46,030 nucleotides of DNA, from positions 1 through 46,030 of the forward strand of contig JAQVVM010000037.1 of the NCBI GenBank assembly GCA_028698995.1, in the 5' to 3' direction. Shown piece by piece: positions 1 through 7,627 of the stretch. Position numbers and translations under genes: made by a program. The notes beneath the pieces were generated by a model. It saw nothing but the letters and a program-made list of their open reading frames with translations. It had not been told where the DNA came from and did no database searches. This DNA comes from Bacteroidales bacterium (GTDB lineage Bacteria > Bacteroidota > Bacteroidia > Bacteroidales > PXBB01). Numbering within the stretch: position 1 is the stretch's first letter; every line of letters begins with the position of its first letter.

Positions 1-107
1 AAACTATTTATAAAGTAAAAGCCACATCAGAAGCAGGCGTAGTATCACATATCATTTTAATTACCGAAGAACAGAAATACTTATCAAATCTGTTTCAATT
101 TGGGTGA
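1..107 (+). CDS. C-terminal end of an unidentified protein (truncated by window edge)
   Basis: An open frame enters from the left edge (first full codon at base 3) and ends with TGA at 105-107, giving 34 residues that end in SNLFQFG. The composition (KATSEAGVV, HIILITEEQ) looks protein-like, but the fragment is too short to assign to a family. It reads toward the minus-strand cluster that ends at 273, so the two would be convergent. Confidence 0.4.
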   Translation, partial: TIYKVKATSEAGVVSHIILITEEQKYLSNLFQFG

Positions 108-196
108 CCCAGTGTCGAAGTCAGGAGGATTTTTCCATTAATGTAAGGGCTATCAGGTATTTTTAAGACCATTTGTTTAAAAAAATAGCTTTTTTT

Positions 197-223
197 AATA
201 ATTCTTCAATTCAAAGAATTATT
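197..223. other. Perfect 10-bp inverted repeat between convergent genes
   Basis: AATAATTCTT at 197-206 and AAGAATTATT at 214-223 are exact reverse complements around a 7-nt loop. It lies between the gene ending at 107 and the minus-strand gene ending at 273. It may terminate transcription, but a run of T precedes it on the plus strand instead of following it, so it is not a classical intrinsic terminator for either direction. Confidence 0.35.
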
Positions 224-272
224 TAGGGCATCAAAAAAGGATAGTAGCTCATTTATGGAACTATTCCAATTT

Positions 273-665
273 TTATTTATGACTGCATACATGAGAAGTT
301 CCATCTCCATTATGCTGATTATGTTGCGAACAGCTCACACCATTGTCTTCTAATTTTCCATCAACATAAAGTTTTACGATATCGGCAGCATTGCCTGAAC
401 ATCCACGAATGACTGTGATACCCGAATAACCAAGGACATTAATAGCTCCCTCACCAATACCACCGGCAAGCATTACTTTAACGCCATGTCCTGCCAAAAC
501 ACCAGCGATATTAGATTTACAGCCACATCCTTGTTCAGACTTAATTGTTTGTACTTGCGTTATTTCATTTCTTTCTGAAATAGTATAAATATTATAAAAC
601 TCACAATGACCAAAATGGTCATCTACTTGATTACTTTTTGTAACCGGAACAGCAATTTTTTTCAT
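273..665 (-). CDS. NifX/NafY-like dinitrogenase iron-molybdenum cofactor family protein
   Basis: 130 aa. The N-terminus MKKIAVPVTK followed by DHFGHC (residues 16-21) and an alternating beta/alpha pattern with AGGIGEGA match the NifX/NafY/VnfX 'Fe-Mo cofactor biosynthesis' fold, whose members bind Fe-S or FeMo-co precursors. A CGC motif at 47-49 and a His/Cys-rich tail (residues 112-129) suggest metal binding. No nitrogenase genes are present; stand-alone members are common in anaerobes, usually beside ferredoxins and DUF134 proteins, as here. Starts at ATG 665, 83 bp after the ferredoxin gene, probably in the same operon. The exact cofactor cargo cannot be read from the sequence. Confidence 0.8.
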   Translation of the reverse strand: MKKIAVPVTKSNQVDDHFGHCEFYNIYTISERNEITQVQTIKSEQGCGCKSNIAGVLAGHGVKVMLAGGIGEGAINVLGYSGITVIRGCSGNAADIVKLYVDGKLEDNGVSCSQHNQHNGDGTSHVCSHK

Positions 666-748
666 TTTTCAAAATTTTAATATTAATTTGTATTTAAATC
701 GTCTTTCTTATACATTATTACCCCATAATTAATGAAGTGGTACTTAAC

Positions 749-1057
749 CTATATAAGGTTGCTGGAGTCATTCTGATCGACACTGTTTTTTTTAACCCAT
801 TCTATAGCACCAAATGGACATTCAAAAACACATAATCCACAGGAATCACATTGTTCATAAGAAAAAATATAATGGTCTGGATTGCAGGGGACAACCATAT
901 TTATGCAATACTTAATACATCTTGCACAGGAAGCCTCACCAATTGTTGAAATGGCACGGGTCGGACAAATTTCTAAGCATTTCTTGCAAAAAGTGCACTT
1001 TTCAATAATAAAAGACGGTATTTCTCCAATTCTACCTTTTATTTCAAATTTGTTCAT
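749..1057 (-). CDS. Multi-cluster 4Fe-4S ferredoxin-type protein
   Basis: 102 aa, cytoplasmic. Two clear 4Fe-4S motifs, CTFCKKCLEICP near residue 21 and CDSCGLCVFECP near residue 70, bracket an additional CARCIKYC segment, so it may carry more than two clusters or a zinc site. Such small ferredoxins pass electrons to partner proteins encoded alongside them. It overlaps the end of the DUF134 gene by 14 bp and precedes the NifX-like gene, implying translational coupling and a joint role in metal-cluster handling (inference). The redox partner is unknown. Confidence 0.85.
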   Translation of the reverse strand: MNKFEIKGRIGEIPSFIIEKCTFCKKCLEICPTRAISTIGEASCARCIKYCINMVVPCNPDHYIFSYEQCDSCGLCVFECPFGAIEWVKKNSVDQNDSSNLI

Positions 1058-1472
1058 TTCCGGTAATATAATTTAGTGATATTAATTCATCATCTCCAAA
1101 GTCCGTACATCCAACACAAGGCTTATGATTTATTGCACTTTCAAAAATCCGGAAGCATTTCTTACATTTACACCAATCTTTTTCAAATTTAAAATGCCCT
1201 CCCTCAATAAAGATAGTTGTTCCCTGTACAAAAGCATAGGCCAGTTTTTTCAAAGTATTATTATAGATTCTGGTCAGTGTAGGCCTCGAAACTCCCATTT
1301 GGCAAGCAGCATCATCCTGTGATAGATTTTCAAAATTCAGTAATCTTAGACTTTCAAATTCCTCCATTTTCAAAATAAGAGGTTCTAATTCAGTCGCAAC
1401 CATACCTACAGGATCGAACCCTCTCATTTTAGGAGGGTTAGAGATTTTTCTGCATTTGTAGGGTCTTGCCAT
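1044..1472 (-). CDS. DUF134 family putative DNA-binding metal-site regulator
   Basis: 142 aa from ATG at 1472; a TTG two codons upstream is less likely. Residues about 5-80 (ARPYKCRKI, LEEFE-like MEEFESLRLL, SQDDAACQMGVSRPTLTRIY) are typical of DUF134, with a helix-turn-helix around 49-75. The C-terminus has Cys at 101, 103, 106, 119 and 122, a likely metal or Fe-S site. DUF134 proteins are commonly found beside NifX-like proteins, as here, and are thought to be metal-responsive regulators. A -7 box TATCTTTG (minus strand, 1508-1515) lies 36 nt upstream, so this is the first gene of a three-gene operon. Confidence 0.85.
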   Translation of the reverse strand: MARPYKCRKISNPPKMRGFDPVGMVATELEPLILKMEEFESLRLLNFENLSQDDAACQMGVSRPTLTRIYNNTLKKLAYAFVQGTTIFIEGGHFKFEKDWCKCKKCFRIFESAINHKPCVGCTDFGDDELISLNYITGNEQI

Positions 1473-1507
1473 TATCAAATTTTATATAATTCACATAAAG
1501 AATTATG

Positions 1508-1515
1508 CAAAGATA
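1508..1515 (-). promoter_or_regulatory. Bacteroidota -7 promoter box for the DUF134 operon
   Basis: TATCTTTG on the minus strand fits TAnnTTTG and lies 36 nt upstream of ATG 1472. A convincing -33 element was not identified. Confidence 0.55.
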
Positions 1516-1564
1516 ATGAACCTACGTTCATAATGAAAATAAAATTAATTTAATTTTTCAATTT

Positions 1565-2281
1565 TTATAACCCAAAAAACACCATTCCCAGTCCACATAA
1601 AAGAATGGTAAAACCGGCCAGTGCATGGTTATAGCGCTCAATCTTTTTCATAGGGAGGAAGCTGAGACCTTTTACGGCTAGCACAACCAGGGAAATCATT
1701 GTGCCAATTGTAACCAGAGAGAAAAGCAAGGTTACAAGTATAAGAAGTGCCGTGTTGTTCTGTGCGGCAGGGTACATCACTAAAGGGATGAGTGGTTCGC
1801 AGGGTCCAAAAATAAAAATGGTGAACAATATCCAAGGGGTAATATTGATTTTATCTTTTGCCGGTTGGGCATGAACGTGAACATGTTCATGGTTATGTGT
1901 GTGTTCGTGTTCATGCATAGCTTTACCATGGCTGTGGATATGGTGGTGCGGCTTATTTTTAACAGCCCTGAAAACACCCCATATAAAATACACAAAACCA
2001 AAGGCCAGGATGAGAACAGATATAACACTACCCCTTTTACCCTCCCACAATTCGAGACTACTGACGGCAATGCCAAACGCTATACCTATCAGCCCCAGTA
2101 ATACCGAACTACCCACGTGGCCGAGACCACATAAAACGGTAAACCAGATGGTTTTTTTCATAGTCCAATTACGTGCTTTAGAAATTACCACAAAAGGCAG
2201 ATAATGATCAGGGCCTGTTAATGTGTGTATAAATGCAAGCGATACGGTTGTTATTATTAATATTATCGATTCTTGTGTCAT
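1565..2281 (-). CDS. TauE/UreH/RcnA-like nickel or cobalt transport membrane protein
   Basis: 238 aa with about six membrane segments. The first helix carries HTLTGPDHYLPF, the H-x4-DH metal-entry motif of the UreH/RcnA/HupE-like transporter superfamily. A cytoplasmic or periplasmic loop at about residues 110-140 is extremely His-rich (HHHIHSHGK, HEHEHTHNHEHVHVHAQ), and the second half has the matching GPCEPLIPL motif. Direction (uptake or efflux) cannot be deduced from sequence. The nickel-maturation operon and nikR nearby make nickel the likely substrate (inference). It lies 21 bp downstream of the broken outer-membrane barrel gene, so the two probably form a transport pair. Confidence 0.8.
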   Translation of the reverse strand: MTQESIILIITTVSLAFIHTLTGPDHYLPFVVISKARNWTMKKTIWFTVLCGLGHVGSSVLLGLIGIAFGIAVSSLELWEGKRGSVISVLILAFGFVYFIWGVFRAVKNKPHHHIHSHGKAMHEHEHTHNHEHVHVHAQPAKDKINITPWILFTIFIFGPCEPLIPLVMYPAAQNNTALLILVTLLFSLVTIGTMISLVVLAVKGLSFLPMKKIERYNHALAGFTILLCGLGMVFFGL

Positions 2282-2302
2282 GATTATTTTTTTTAATGAA
2301 TT

Positions 2303-3074
2303 TTAAAGTCTGAAAGTAAAACCTAATATTACAGAAAAATCCGATTCGGGTCTTGTAATGCCTGTCTTACAGCCCGCTGCCAGTTCACAATCGGGGGTAA
2401 TCAGGTAATACAAACCTGCAAGGGCAAAAGCTGGCATTTCATCATCACTTTTGTCTGGATTCTTTTCCAAACCGGTGTTAGCCACGAAGTGAAATTTCTC
2501 TTTTACGGCCCAATCCCCTCCTGTTGAAATGTGCCATATATTTAATGCATCTCCGTGTCTGTTGGCATTGTGTAAATAACCCAGATTAGTGTGTACCATT
2601 ATCGGTGAAAAGTTTAAAGTGTTTACAAGAAAAAACGATGCGCTAAACAAACCACAACCCAGCCCCTTGTGCCAGTTGCCCGTAGGAATCAAAAGACCGG
2701 GTTTTATGGCAAATGATATTTTACCACTGTTTATAAAAGTGTATTTCATTTCAACGTTAAAATCAGGAAAAACCATGTGCCGCTGTGGTTAATGTGTCTT
2801 CATGTACTTCAGTAAATAAATAAGGTGTGCATAACACCACATCAACCTTATCATGCAAGCCATAGGTAAAAACTGGGGCAATTTCTGTTGTTTTTTCATT
2901 ACACCGATGCTCGCTATTATAATCCAACCCATTACTCAACTCAAACTGAAAAAGACCTTTGCCCTGGGTACCTGTATCATCACTAAGCAAAGGTAATTGA
3001 CAATAAGTTGTTACAGGCATAAATATAACACCTAAACACATTATAATAAAAAAAGTTTTAATAATGGTACTCAC
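2303..3074 (-). pseudogene. Outer-membrane beta-barrel transporter-like gene split by a one-base frameshift
   Basis: The 5' part (GTG 3074 to a stop near 2763) has a signal peptide (TFFIIMCLGVIFMP, cleavage before QLPLL) and a typical barrel start (QFELSNGLDY); it ends after TTAAHGFS. The 3' part (to 2303) begins PDFNVEMKYTF in another frame and ends GFTFRL, a barrel C-terminus. Skipping one base in the A5 run at 2768-2772 (plus strand) joins them as HGFPDFNVEMKYTF, about 256 aa, resembling the MetA-pathway/transporter-like barrel family. It is upstream of the Ni/Co permease on the same strand, so it may have been its outer-membrane partner. The shift could be a real inactivation, slippage-based phase variation or a sequence error. 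Confidence 0.7.
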
Positions 3075-3144
3075 GTCTTTATAATTTTTGACAACCCTTA
3101 AAATGATGTCATTAAATGTGTTACTTTTTTACAAAATAGTAGCA

Positions 3145-3152
3145 CAAAAATA
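3145..3152 (-). promoter_or_regulatory. -7 box upstream of the barrel/permease pair
   Basis: TATTTTTG on the minus strand, 71 nt upstream of GTG 3074, fits TAnnTTTG and lies in the 110-bp gap behind the FmdE fusion gene. It suggests the barrel and permease have their own promoter. Confidence 0.45.
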
Positions 3153-3184
3153 ATATTATTTTTATAGATGCAAAAAAATTTTTT

Positions 3185-4291
3185 TTATTTTATGCCATAT
3201 CCAGTGAGTAGTCCTGATTGTTTTCCGGCACAGGGCAGACAAAGTGTCTTTCCGTCCACACGGGCTGTGCGGTTTTGCATAACACTTTCACCGCAGGCTA
3301 TACAAAGAAGGCTGTCGTAGACGGGTGCATAGGCCGGCACATCCACATCAATCTGTTGCACCTTAAACAAACGGTCAAAAGGAAGCGACAGAGTCCCGAA
3401 AGCCCTATCAAGTGCACTTTTTTGGTATGCAGCCACCAGTTCTGGAGTATGGTTTTGTGCGGCAACCACCTGTGCATACAGATTATTATAATCCGGGAAG
3501 GACTCTCTTATAACCTTTTTTGAATCAGGTTTTGAGGATACCCGAATGCCCTTACCGTTGCGATGCGTTAAGGTAAAGGCGGTCTTTCCTATATCCTTAA
3601 ATATTAATGCATTGTTTCCAAAAGTACAACCGGTTACGAACTGAACACCATCCGAAAAACAATTGTTGGTTTCGGTAATAGCCAGTAAGTCCTCCATACC
3701 ATCCGATTCTGCTTCGAGAGCATTCATGGCATGGCAGGCGGCCATAATGCCAAGTGCCAGTCCGGGACAATAATGCCCATGCAGGGCTGCGGCTTTAATC
3801 ATCAAGTTATCGGTGCGCAGTGCGTGGATGTCGTTTCGTATATCAATGCGCGGACTGTTACGTAATTTGCTTTTATGTGCAGGGTTATTATCTGAAATTT
3901 GTGCAAAGAGAGAAGTGTCGGTACTTTTTATATCCAAAACGGGGGTGTTGTTCAGCGCATCCAATCCTTCAACAATAAGTGTGTTGCCATTGCGTTCAAG
4001 AAGCTTAACGGAAGTGACTCCAATGAGGTTTGGTCTTTTGGGACTACGAGTTGCAAATGCACCTCGCAAAACATCAGGATGGTTTAATGTAGTGGTTTGC
4101 AACTTACTTTCCGATTTGTGGAAATAAAAAACAACATCAATATATTCATAAGCCTCAATGCCCAAAAGAGCATCCGCAAAAGCATCATAAATTTCTATGC
4201 AGCTAGGTTTCTCTTTAATCTGACGGTAATCCTCTGCACTGTCAAAAGAGTTCTGAACCTTGCCAATGTCATTAATAATGAGTGCATCCAT
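3185..4291 (-). CDS. TrmO-like / FmdE / zinc-ribbon fusion protein
   Basis: 368 aa from ATG 4291. Residues ~30-125 match the TrmO/TsaA (UPF0066) fold: FADALLGIEAYEYIDVVFYF, then FATRSPKRPN (79-88) and GLDALNNTPVLDIK. Residues ~160-300 match FmdE (formylmethanofuran dehydrogenase subunit E family), with HGHYCPG at 171-177 and CFSDGVQFVTGCTFG. The C-terminus has a four-Cys ribbon (C330, C333, C351, C354). TrmO methylates t6A37 of tRNA; here the domain starts late and lacks the usual first strand, so methyltransferase activity is doubtful. FmdE family members often accompany molybdenum or metal enzymes. The -7 box TAAATTTG (4307-4314, minus) sits over an alternative TTG at 4309, which supports the ATG. 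Confidence 0.8.
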   Translation of the reverse strand: MDALIINDIGKVQNSFDSAEDYRQIKEKPSCIEIYDAFADALLGIEAYEYIDVVFYFHKSESKLQTTTLNHPDVLRGAFATRSPKRPNLIGVTSVKLLERNGNTLIVEGLDALNNTPVLDIKSTDTSLFAQISDNNPAHKSKLRNSPRIDIRNDIHALRTDNLMIKAAALHGHYCPGLALGIMAACHAMNALEAESDGMEDLLAITETNNCFSDGVQFVTGCTFGNNALIFKDIGKTAFTLTHRNGKGIRVSSKPDSKKVIRESFPDYNNLYAQVVAAQNHTPELVAAYQKSALDRAFGTLSLPFDRLFKVQQIDVDVPAYAPVYDSLLCIACGESVMQNRTARVDGKTLCLPCAGKQSGLLTGYGIK

Positions 4292-4306
4292 ATCTTCACT
4301 TTTCAG

Positions 4307-4314
4307 CAAATTTA
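4307..4314 (-). promoter_or_regulatory. -7 box of the TrmO-FmdE fusion gene
   Basis: TAAATTTG on the minus strand, 16 nt upstream of ATG 4291; it decides the start choice. It lies back to back with the plus-strand box at 4350-4357, defining a divergent promoter region. Confidence 0.55.
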
Positions 4315-4349
4315 AAAAAATGTTGCCAAGTGTTCTAAAACAATATCAT

Positions 4350-4357
4350 TATTTTTG
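4350..4357 (+). promoter_or_regulatory. -7 box of the 195-aa hypothetical gene
   Basis: TATTTTTG, 22 nt upstream of ATG 4380. A TTG at 4323-4325 is a possible but widely spaced -33 element. The box supports the start at 4380 over the upstream in-frame ATG at 4260. Confidence 0.55.
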
Positions 4358-4379
4358 CTTTAAATTAAAATTCAATTTT

Positions 4380-4967
4380 ATGGGCTTAAGTTTTCATTAT
4401 TCCGGCAGGTTTAACCCCAAAAAATCTCTAAAAGAGATGATTGAAGAAGTTGAAGATATGTGCAAAACGCTCAATTGGAAATACCATATTCTGGACACTG
4501 AATTCCCTGACTCCGGGTTCACTGATGCTTATACCGATGATGTTTATGGTATTATTTTTTCACCCCCCGAATGTGAGGCTGTTCCACTGACCTTTCTGTC
4601 CAATGGCAGAATGAGCAGTCTGATTAACCTTAAAGCCTTCGGCAACAGTGGGAATGAGGATTATAAGAAATATTTATACATGTTATCAGTCAAAACCCAG
4701 TTTGCAGGCATCGAAACACATGCCTTGCTGATTAAGTTTTTCAGACATATCAGCCTGAAGTACCTGCTCGATTTTCACATATCGGATGAGGGCTACTATT
4801 GGGAAACTGTTGACTTGGAAAAACTTCAGGGTCAGTTCAATACATATAATAAAATTTTGGATAACTTCTGCCTCGGGCTAGAAGCCATTCCTAAAAATGA
4901 ATCAGAAGACCTTGAAGACTATTTGATAAGGGTGTTTGGCCTTATTCAAAAAGGTGAGAAGAAATAG
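4380..4967 (+). CDS. Conserved hypothetical protein, ~195 aa
   Basis: Starts MGLSFHYSGRFNPKKSL; no signal peptide or membrane segment, acidic and soluble. The chosen ATG follows a good -7 box, whereas the frame extended to 4260 would run through the promoter and the divergent gene start. The opening 'GLSFHYSGRF' strand and 'LIEEVEDMCKTLNWKY'-type helix resemble small uncharacterised Bacteroidota proteins, but I cannot name a family or function. It is a single-gene unit followed by the repeat array. Confidence 0.6.
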   Translation: MGLSFHYSGRFNPKKSLKEMIEEVEDMCKTLNWKYHILDTEFPDSGFTDAYTDDVYGIIFSPPECEAVPLTFLSNGRMSSLINLKAFGNSGNEDYKKYLYMLSVKTQFAGIETHALLIKFFRHISLKYLLDFHISDEGYYWETVDLEKLQGQFNTYNKILDNFCLGLEAIPKNESEDLEDYLIRVFGLIQKGEKK

Positions 4968-5058
4968 AGTTATACTTTTTAATACTGAACGTTTTTAATT
5001 TTTAGCTTTCGAGCTTTAAGAGGACGTTTGCCTTCAAAGGAAAACCAGCAATACAAAA

Positions 5059-5800
5059 TGACCTCAGAGAGGTCGAATGTTTATAAAAAAATATACCAAA
5101 GGTGATATACGACCCCGGCCAGGGTCGCACAAATTCTTCAATTTCTTTCTATTCACATTTAATTCCTCCGGAATTATGTCACCTGCTGAAGTCACATAAC
5201 CTTAACTTTGCCAATTTAACTATATGATAAATAATCTCTTACCTTGAATATATAACCTCGGGTATGAGGCTCAAAACTTTCACAATAATCATTTCTAAAC
5301 AGATTTATATAATAGGATTGTTCATTCTTTGGATTTTTAATAAAAGAACAAACCATGCAATAAAAAAACGACCTCTGATCGGTCGAATGTTTATAAAAAA
5401 TATACCAAAGGTGATATTCGACCCCGGCCGGGGTCGCACAAATTCTTCAATTTCTTTCTATTCACATGTAATTCCTCCGGAATTATGCCACCTGCTGAAG
5501 TCACATATCCTTAACTTAGCCCATTTAACTATATGATAAATAATCTCTTACCTTGAATATATAACCTCGGGTACGAGGCTCAAAACTTTCACAATAATCA
5601 TTTCTAAACAGATTCATATAATAGGATCGTTCATTCTTTGGATTTTTAATACAAGAACAAACCTTGTAATAAAAAACGACCTCGGAGAGGTCGAATGTTT
5701 ATAAAAAAATATACCAAAGGTGATATACGACCCCGGCCGGGGTCGCACTATCCTTACAATTAATTTTTCTATATACATTTAATCCCTCTGGAATTAAAAA
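5059..5800. repeat. Left hairpin-repeat array (three ~310-bp units)
   Basis: Three near-identical units start with a GACCTC..GAGGTC hairpin at 5060-5074, 5370-5384 (mutated loop) and 5678-5692, spaced 310 and 308 bp. In each unit, about 36-38 nt later there is a GACCCCGGCCGGGGTC hairpin (around 5111-5126, 5420-5435, 5729-5744), then the palindrome AATTCCTCCGGAATT, then CCTCGGGTACGAGG. The paired-hairpin design is that of REP/BIME-type elements mobilised by RAYT transposases. The short reading frames within it are repeat-derived and not genes. Confidence 0.85.
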
Positions 5801-5881
5801 TATTCATATATTTGTGATATAAGGTTTTACATTTTTTGAAAAACATTTTCTTTACTTATTTTTTTAACAAAAATAATATTC

Positions 5882-6340
5882 ATGGCAGATACCTATTCAC
5901 AAATTTACATTCAGGTTGTATTCGCTGTAAGAAACCGTGAAGCCCTTATTAATCCCTTATGGGAAGAGGAATTATTTAAATACATAACAGGTATTGTTCA
6001 AAACAAAGGACAAAAAATGATTGCCATCAATGGGGTATCGGACCATATTCATTTTCTTATTGGGATGAAGCCTTCATGCTGTTTATCCGACCTTGTACGG
6101 GAGGTAAAGAAGTCTTCAAATGCTTTCATCAAAGAAAAGAAATTTTCCAGATTTAACTTCGAATGGCAGGAAGGCTTTGGTGCATTTTCATACAGTCATA
6201 GTCAACTTTCGGATGTAATAAAATACATTGAGAATCAAAAGAAGCATCATAAAAAAGAAACGTTTAAATACGAATACCTTGCATTTTTGAAGGCCTTTGA
6301 AATTGAATTTAAGGATGAATATCTTTTCGAATGGATTTAA
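5882..6340 (+). mobile_element. IS200-like / REP-associated tyrosine (Y1) transposase gene
   Basis: 152 aa of the IS200/TnpA_REP Y1 family. The HUH motif is DHIHFL (H55, H57), followed by WQEGFGAFS (95-103) and the catalytic-Tyr helix DVIKYIENQKKHH with Y115. Length is normal for the family. These enzymes cleave and join single-stranded DNA at hairpins. No TnpB or recognised IS end repeats are seen; instead the gene sits inside an array of REP-like hairpin units, three on each side, so the hairpins are its likely substrates (inference). The ATG at 5882 follows an A/T-rich leader. The gene appears intact. Confidence 0.9.
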
Positions 6341-6398
6341 TACCATAAAAACTCACAGCGATTGTTTATACACAAACTACAAACCTTGAGATCAAAAA

Positions 6399-7205
6399 GA
6401 CCTCGGAGAGGTCACATGTTTATAAAAAACGGAGATACAACGAAATATACGACCCCGGGCGGGGTCGCACAAACTTTACAATTAATTTTTCTACATACAT
6501 GTAATTCCTCCGGAATTATGCCACCTGCTGAAGTCACATATCCTTAACTTAGCCCATTTAACTATATGATAACTAATCTCTTACCTTGAATATATAACCT
6601 CGGATAGGAGGCTCAAAACTTTCACAATAATCATTTCTAAACAGATTCATATAATAGGATCGTTCATTCTTTGGATTTTTAATAACAAGAACAAACCTTG
6701 CGATAAAAAAACGACCTCGGAGAGGTCGAATGTTTTTAAAAAAATATACCAAAGGTGATATACGACCCCGGCTGGGGTCGCACAAACTTTACAATTAATT
6801 TTTCTACATACATGTAATTCCTCCGGAATTATGCCTCTTGCTGAGGTCATATATCCTTAACTTTGCCCATTTAACTATATGATAACTAATATCTTACCTT
6901 GAATATATAACCTCGGGTACGAGGCTCAAAACTTTCACAATAATCATTTCTAAACAGATTTATATAATAGGATTGTTCATTCTTTGGATTTTTAATACAA
7001 GAACAAACCTTACGATAAAAAAACGACCTCGGAGAGGTCGAATGTTTATAAAAAAATATACCAAAGGTGATATACGACCCCGGCCGGGGTCGCACAAATT
7101 TTACAATTTCTTTCTATTCAAATTTAATTCCTCCGGAATTACACCTTCCGTTTAGGCCACATAACCTTTACCCGAGACATTAAACTATATGAAAGCTAAT
7201 CTCTG
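6399..7205. repeat. Right hairpin-repeat array (three ~310-bp units)
   Basis: GACCTCGGAGAGGTC recurs at 6399-6413, 6713-6727 and 7024-7038 (spacing 314 and 311 bp), each followed by a GACCCCGG..GGGGTC hairpin, the CCTCCGGAATT palindrome and, in the first two units, the CCTCGG..GAGG stretch. Orientation is the same as in the left array. The first unit has a divergent spacer between its two hairpins. The last unit decays just before the nikR stop codon at 7207. Confidence 0.85.
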
Positions 7206-7206
7206 A

Positions 7207-7599
7207 CTAAATATCCGTCATCACCAATTTCCCATGTTTGATTCCTTTAGTTGCTATGATTTTATCGGCTAAAGTCACTAATAATTGTGCTTTCCCTTTC
7301 ACAGCAATGGTTTCAAGGCAAAGGTCATGGGCAAGGTGAACATGCTGTGTAGATAAAATCAGGTCATGATAATCGTGTTGCACATTCATCAGGTTGTTGT
7401 TGAGTTCTCTTTTATGATGGTCGTAAACAATCACTATGGCTCCTGCTACAATTTTATTGAGGTCAACTTTTTCAGAAACCAACGTGCCTTTAATAAGATT
7501 ACGAATAGCTTGTGAACGATTAGGAAATTTGTTTTTTTTCACTAACTCATCCAAAGAGTTAAGAATATCTTCTTCTAATGATACGCCAAAACGTTTTAT
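7207..7599 (-). CDS. nikR: NikR-type nickel-responsive regulator, with a non-canonical start
   Basis: About 130 aa. N-terminal ribbon-helix-helix (KRFGVSLEEDILNSLDELV, NRSQAIRNLI) and C-terminal ACT-like nickel domain with QHDYHDL, QHVHLAHDLCLETI (the His/His/Cys Ni ligands) and the terminal KHGKLVM typical of NikR. It would repress or activate nickel uptake and hydrogenase genes. The codon where the family starts is ATA (7597-7599); the frame has no ATG, GTG or TTG upstream before a stop at 7612. The first standard start, TTG 7554, would remove the DNA-contacting strand. It lies 28 bp after hypB, so it is presumably cotranscribed with it. Confidence 0.8.
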   Translation of the reverse strand: MKRFGVSLEEDILNSLDELVKKNKFPNRSQAIRNLIKGTLVSEKVDLNKIVAGAIVIVYDHHKRELNNNLMNVQHDYHDLILSTQHVHLAHDLCLETIAVKGKAQLLVTLADKIIATKGIKHGKLVMTDI

Positions 7600-7627
7600 T
7601 TGATTGTTTTGCTAAAATTTACAATTT

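Noticed and set aside
197..223. Classical intrinsic terminator
   Set aside because: The T-run lies on the wrong side of the hairpin for the plus strand and is an A-run for the minus-strand transcript.
749..1057. Nitrogenase or nif cluster
   Set aside because: A ferredoxin and one NifX-like protein are present, but no NifH, NifD or NifK, so a nitrogenase is not supported here.
1865..2204. Plus-strand open frames antisense to the permease
   Set aside because: They are the complement of the His-rich (CAC/CAT) loop, which leaves few stops; a minus-strand gene with clear membrane topology explains the region.
5060..7160. Several short reading frames (60-110 codons) inside the repeat units, both strands
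   Set aside because: They repeat identically in every unit and arise from the hairpin and palindrome sequence; no start signals or homologous protein pattern.
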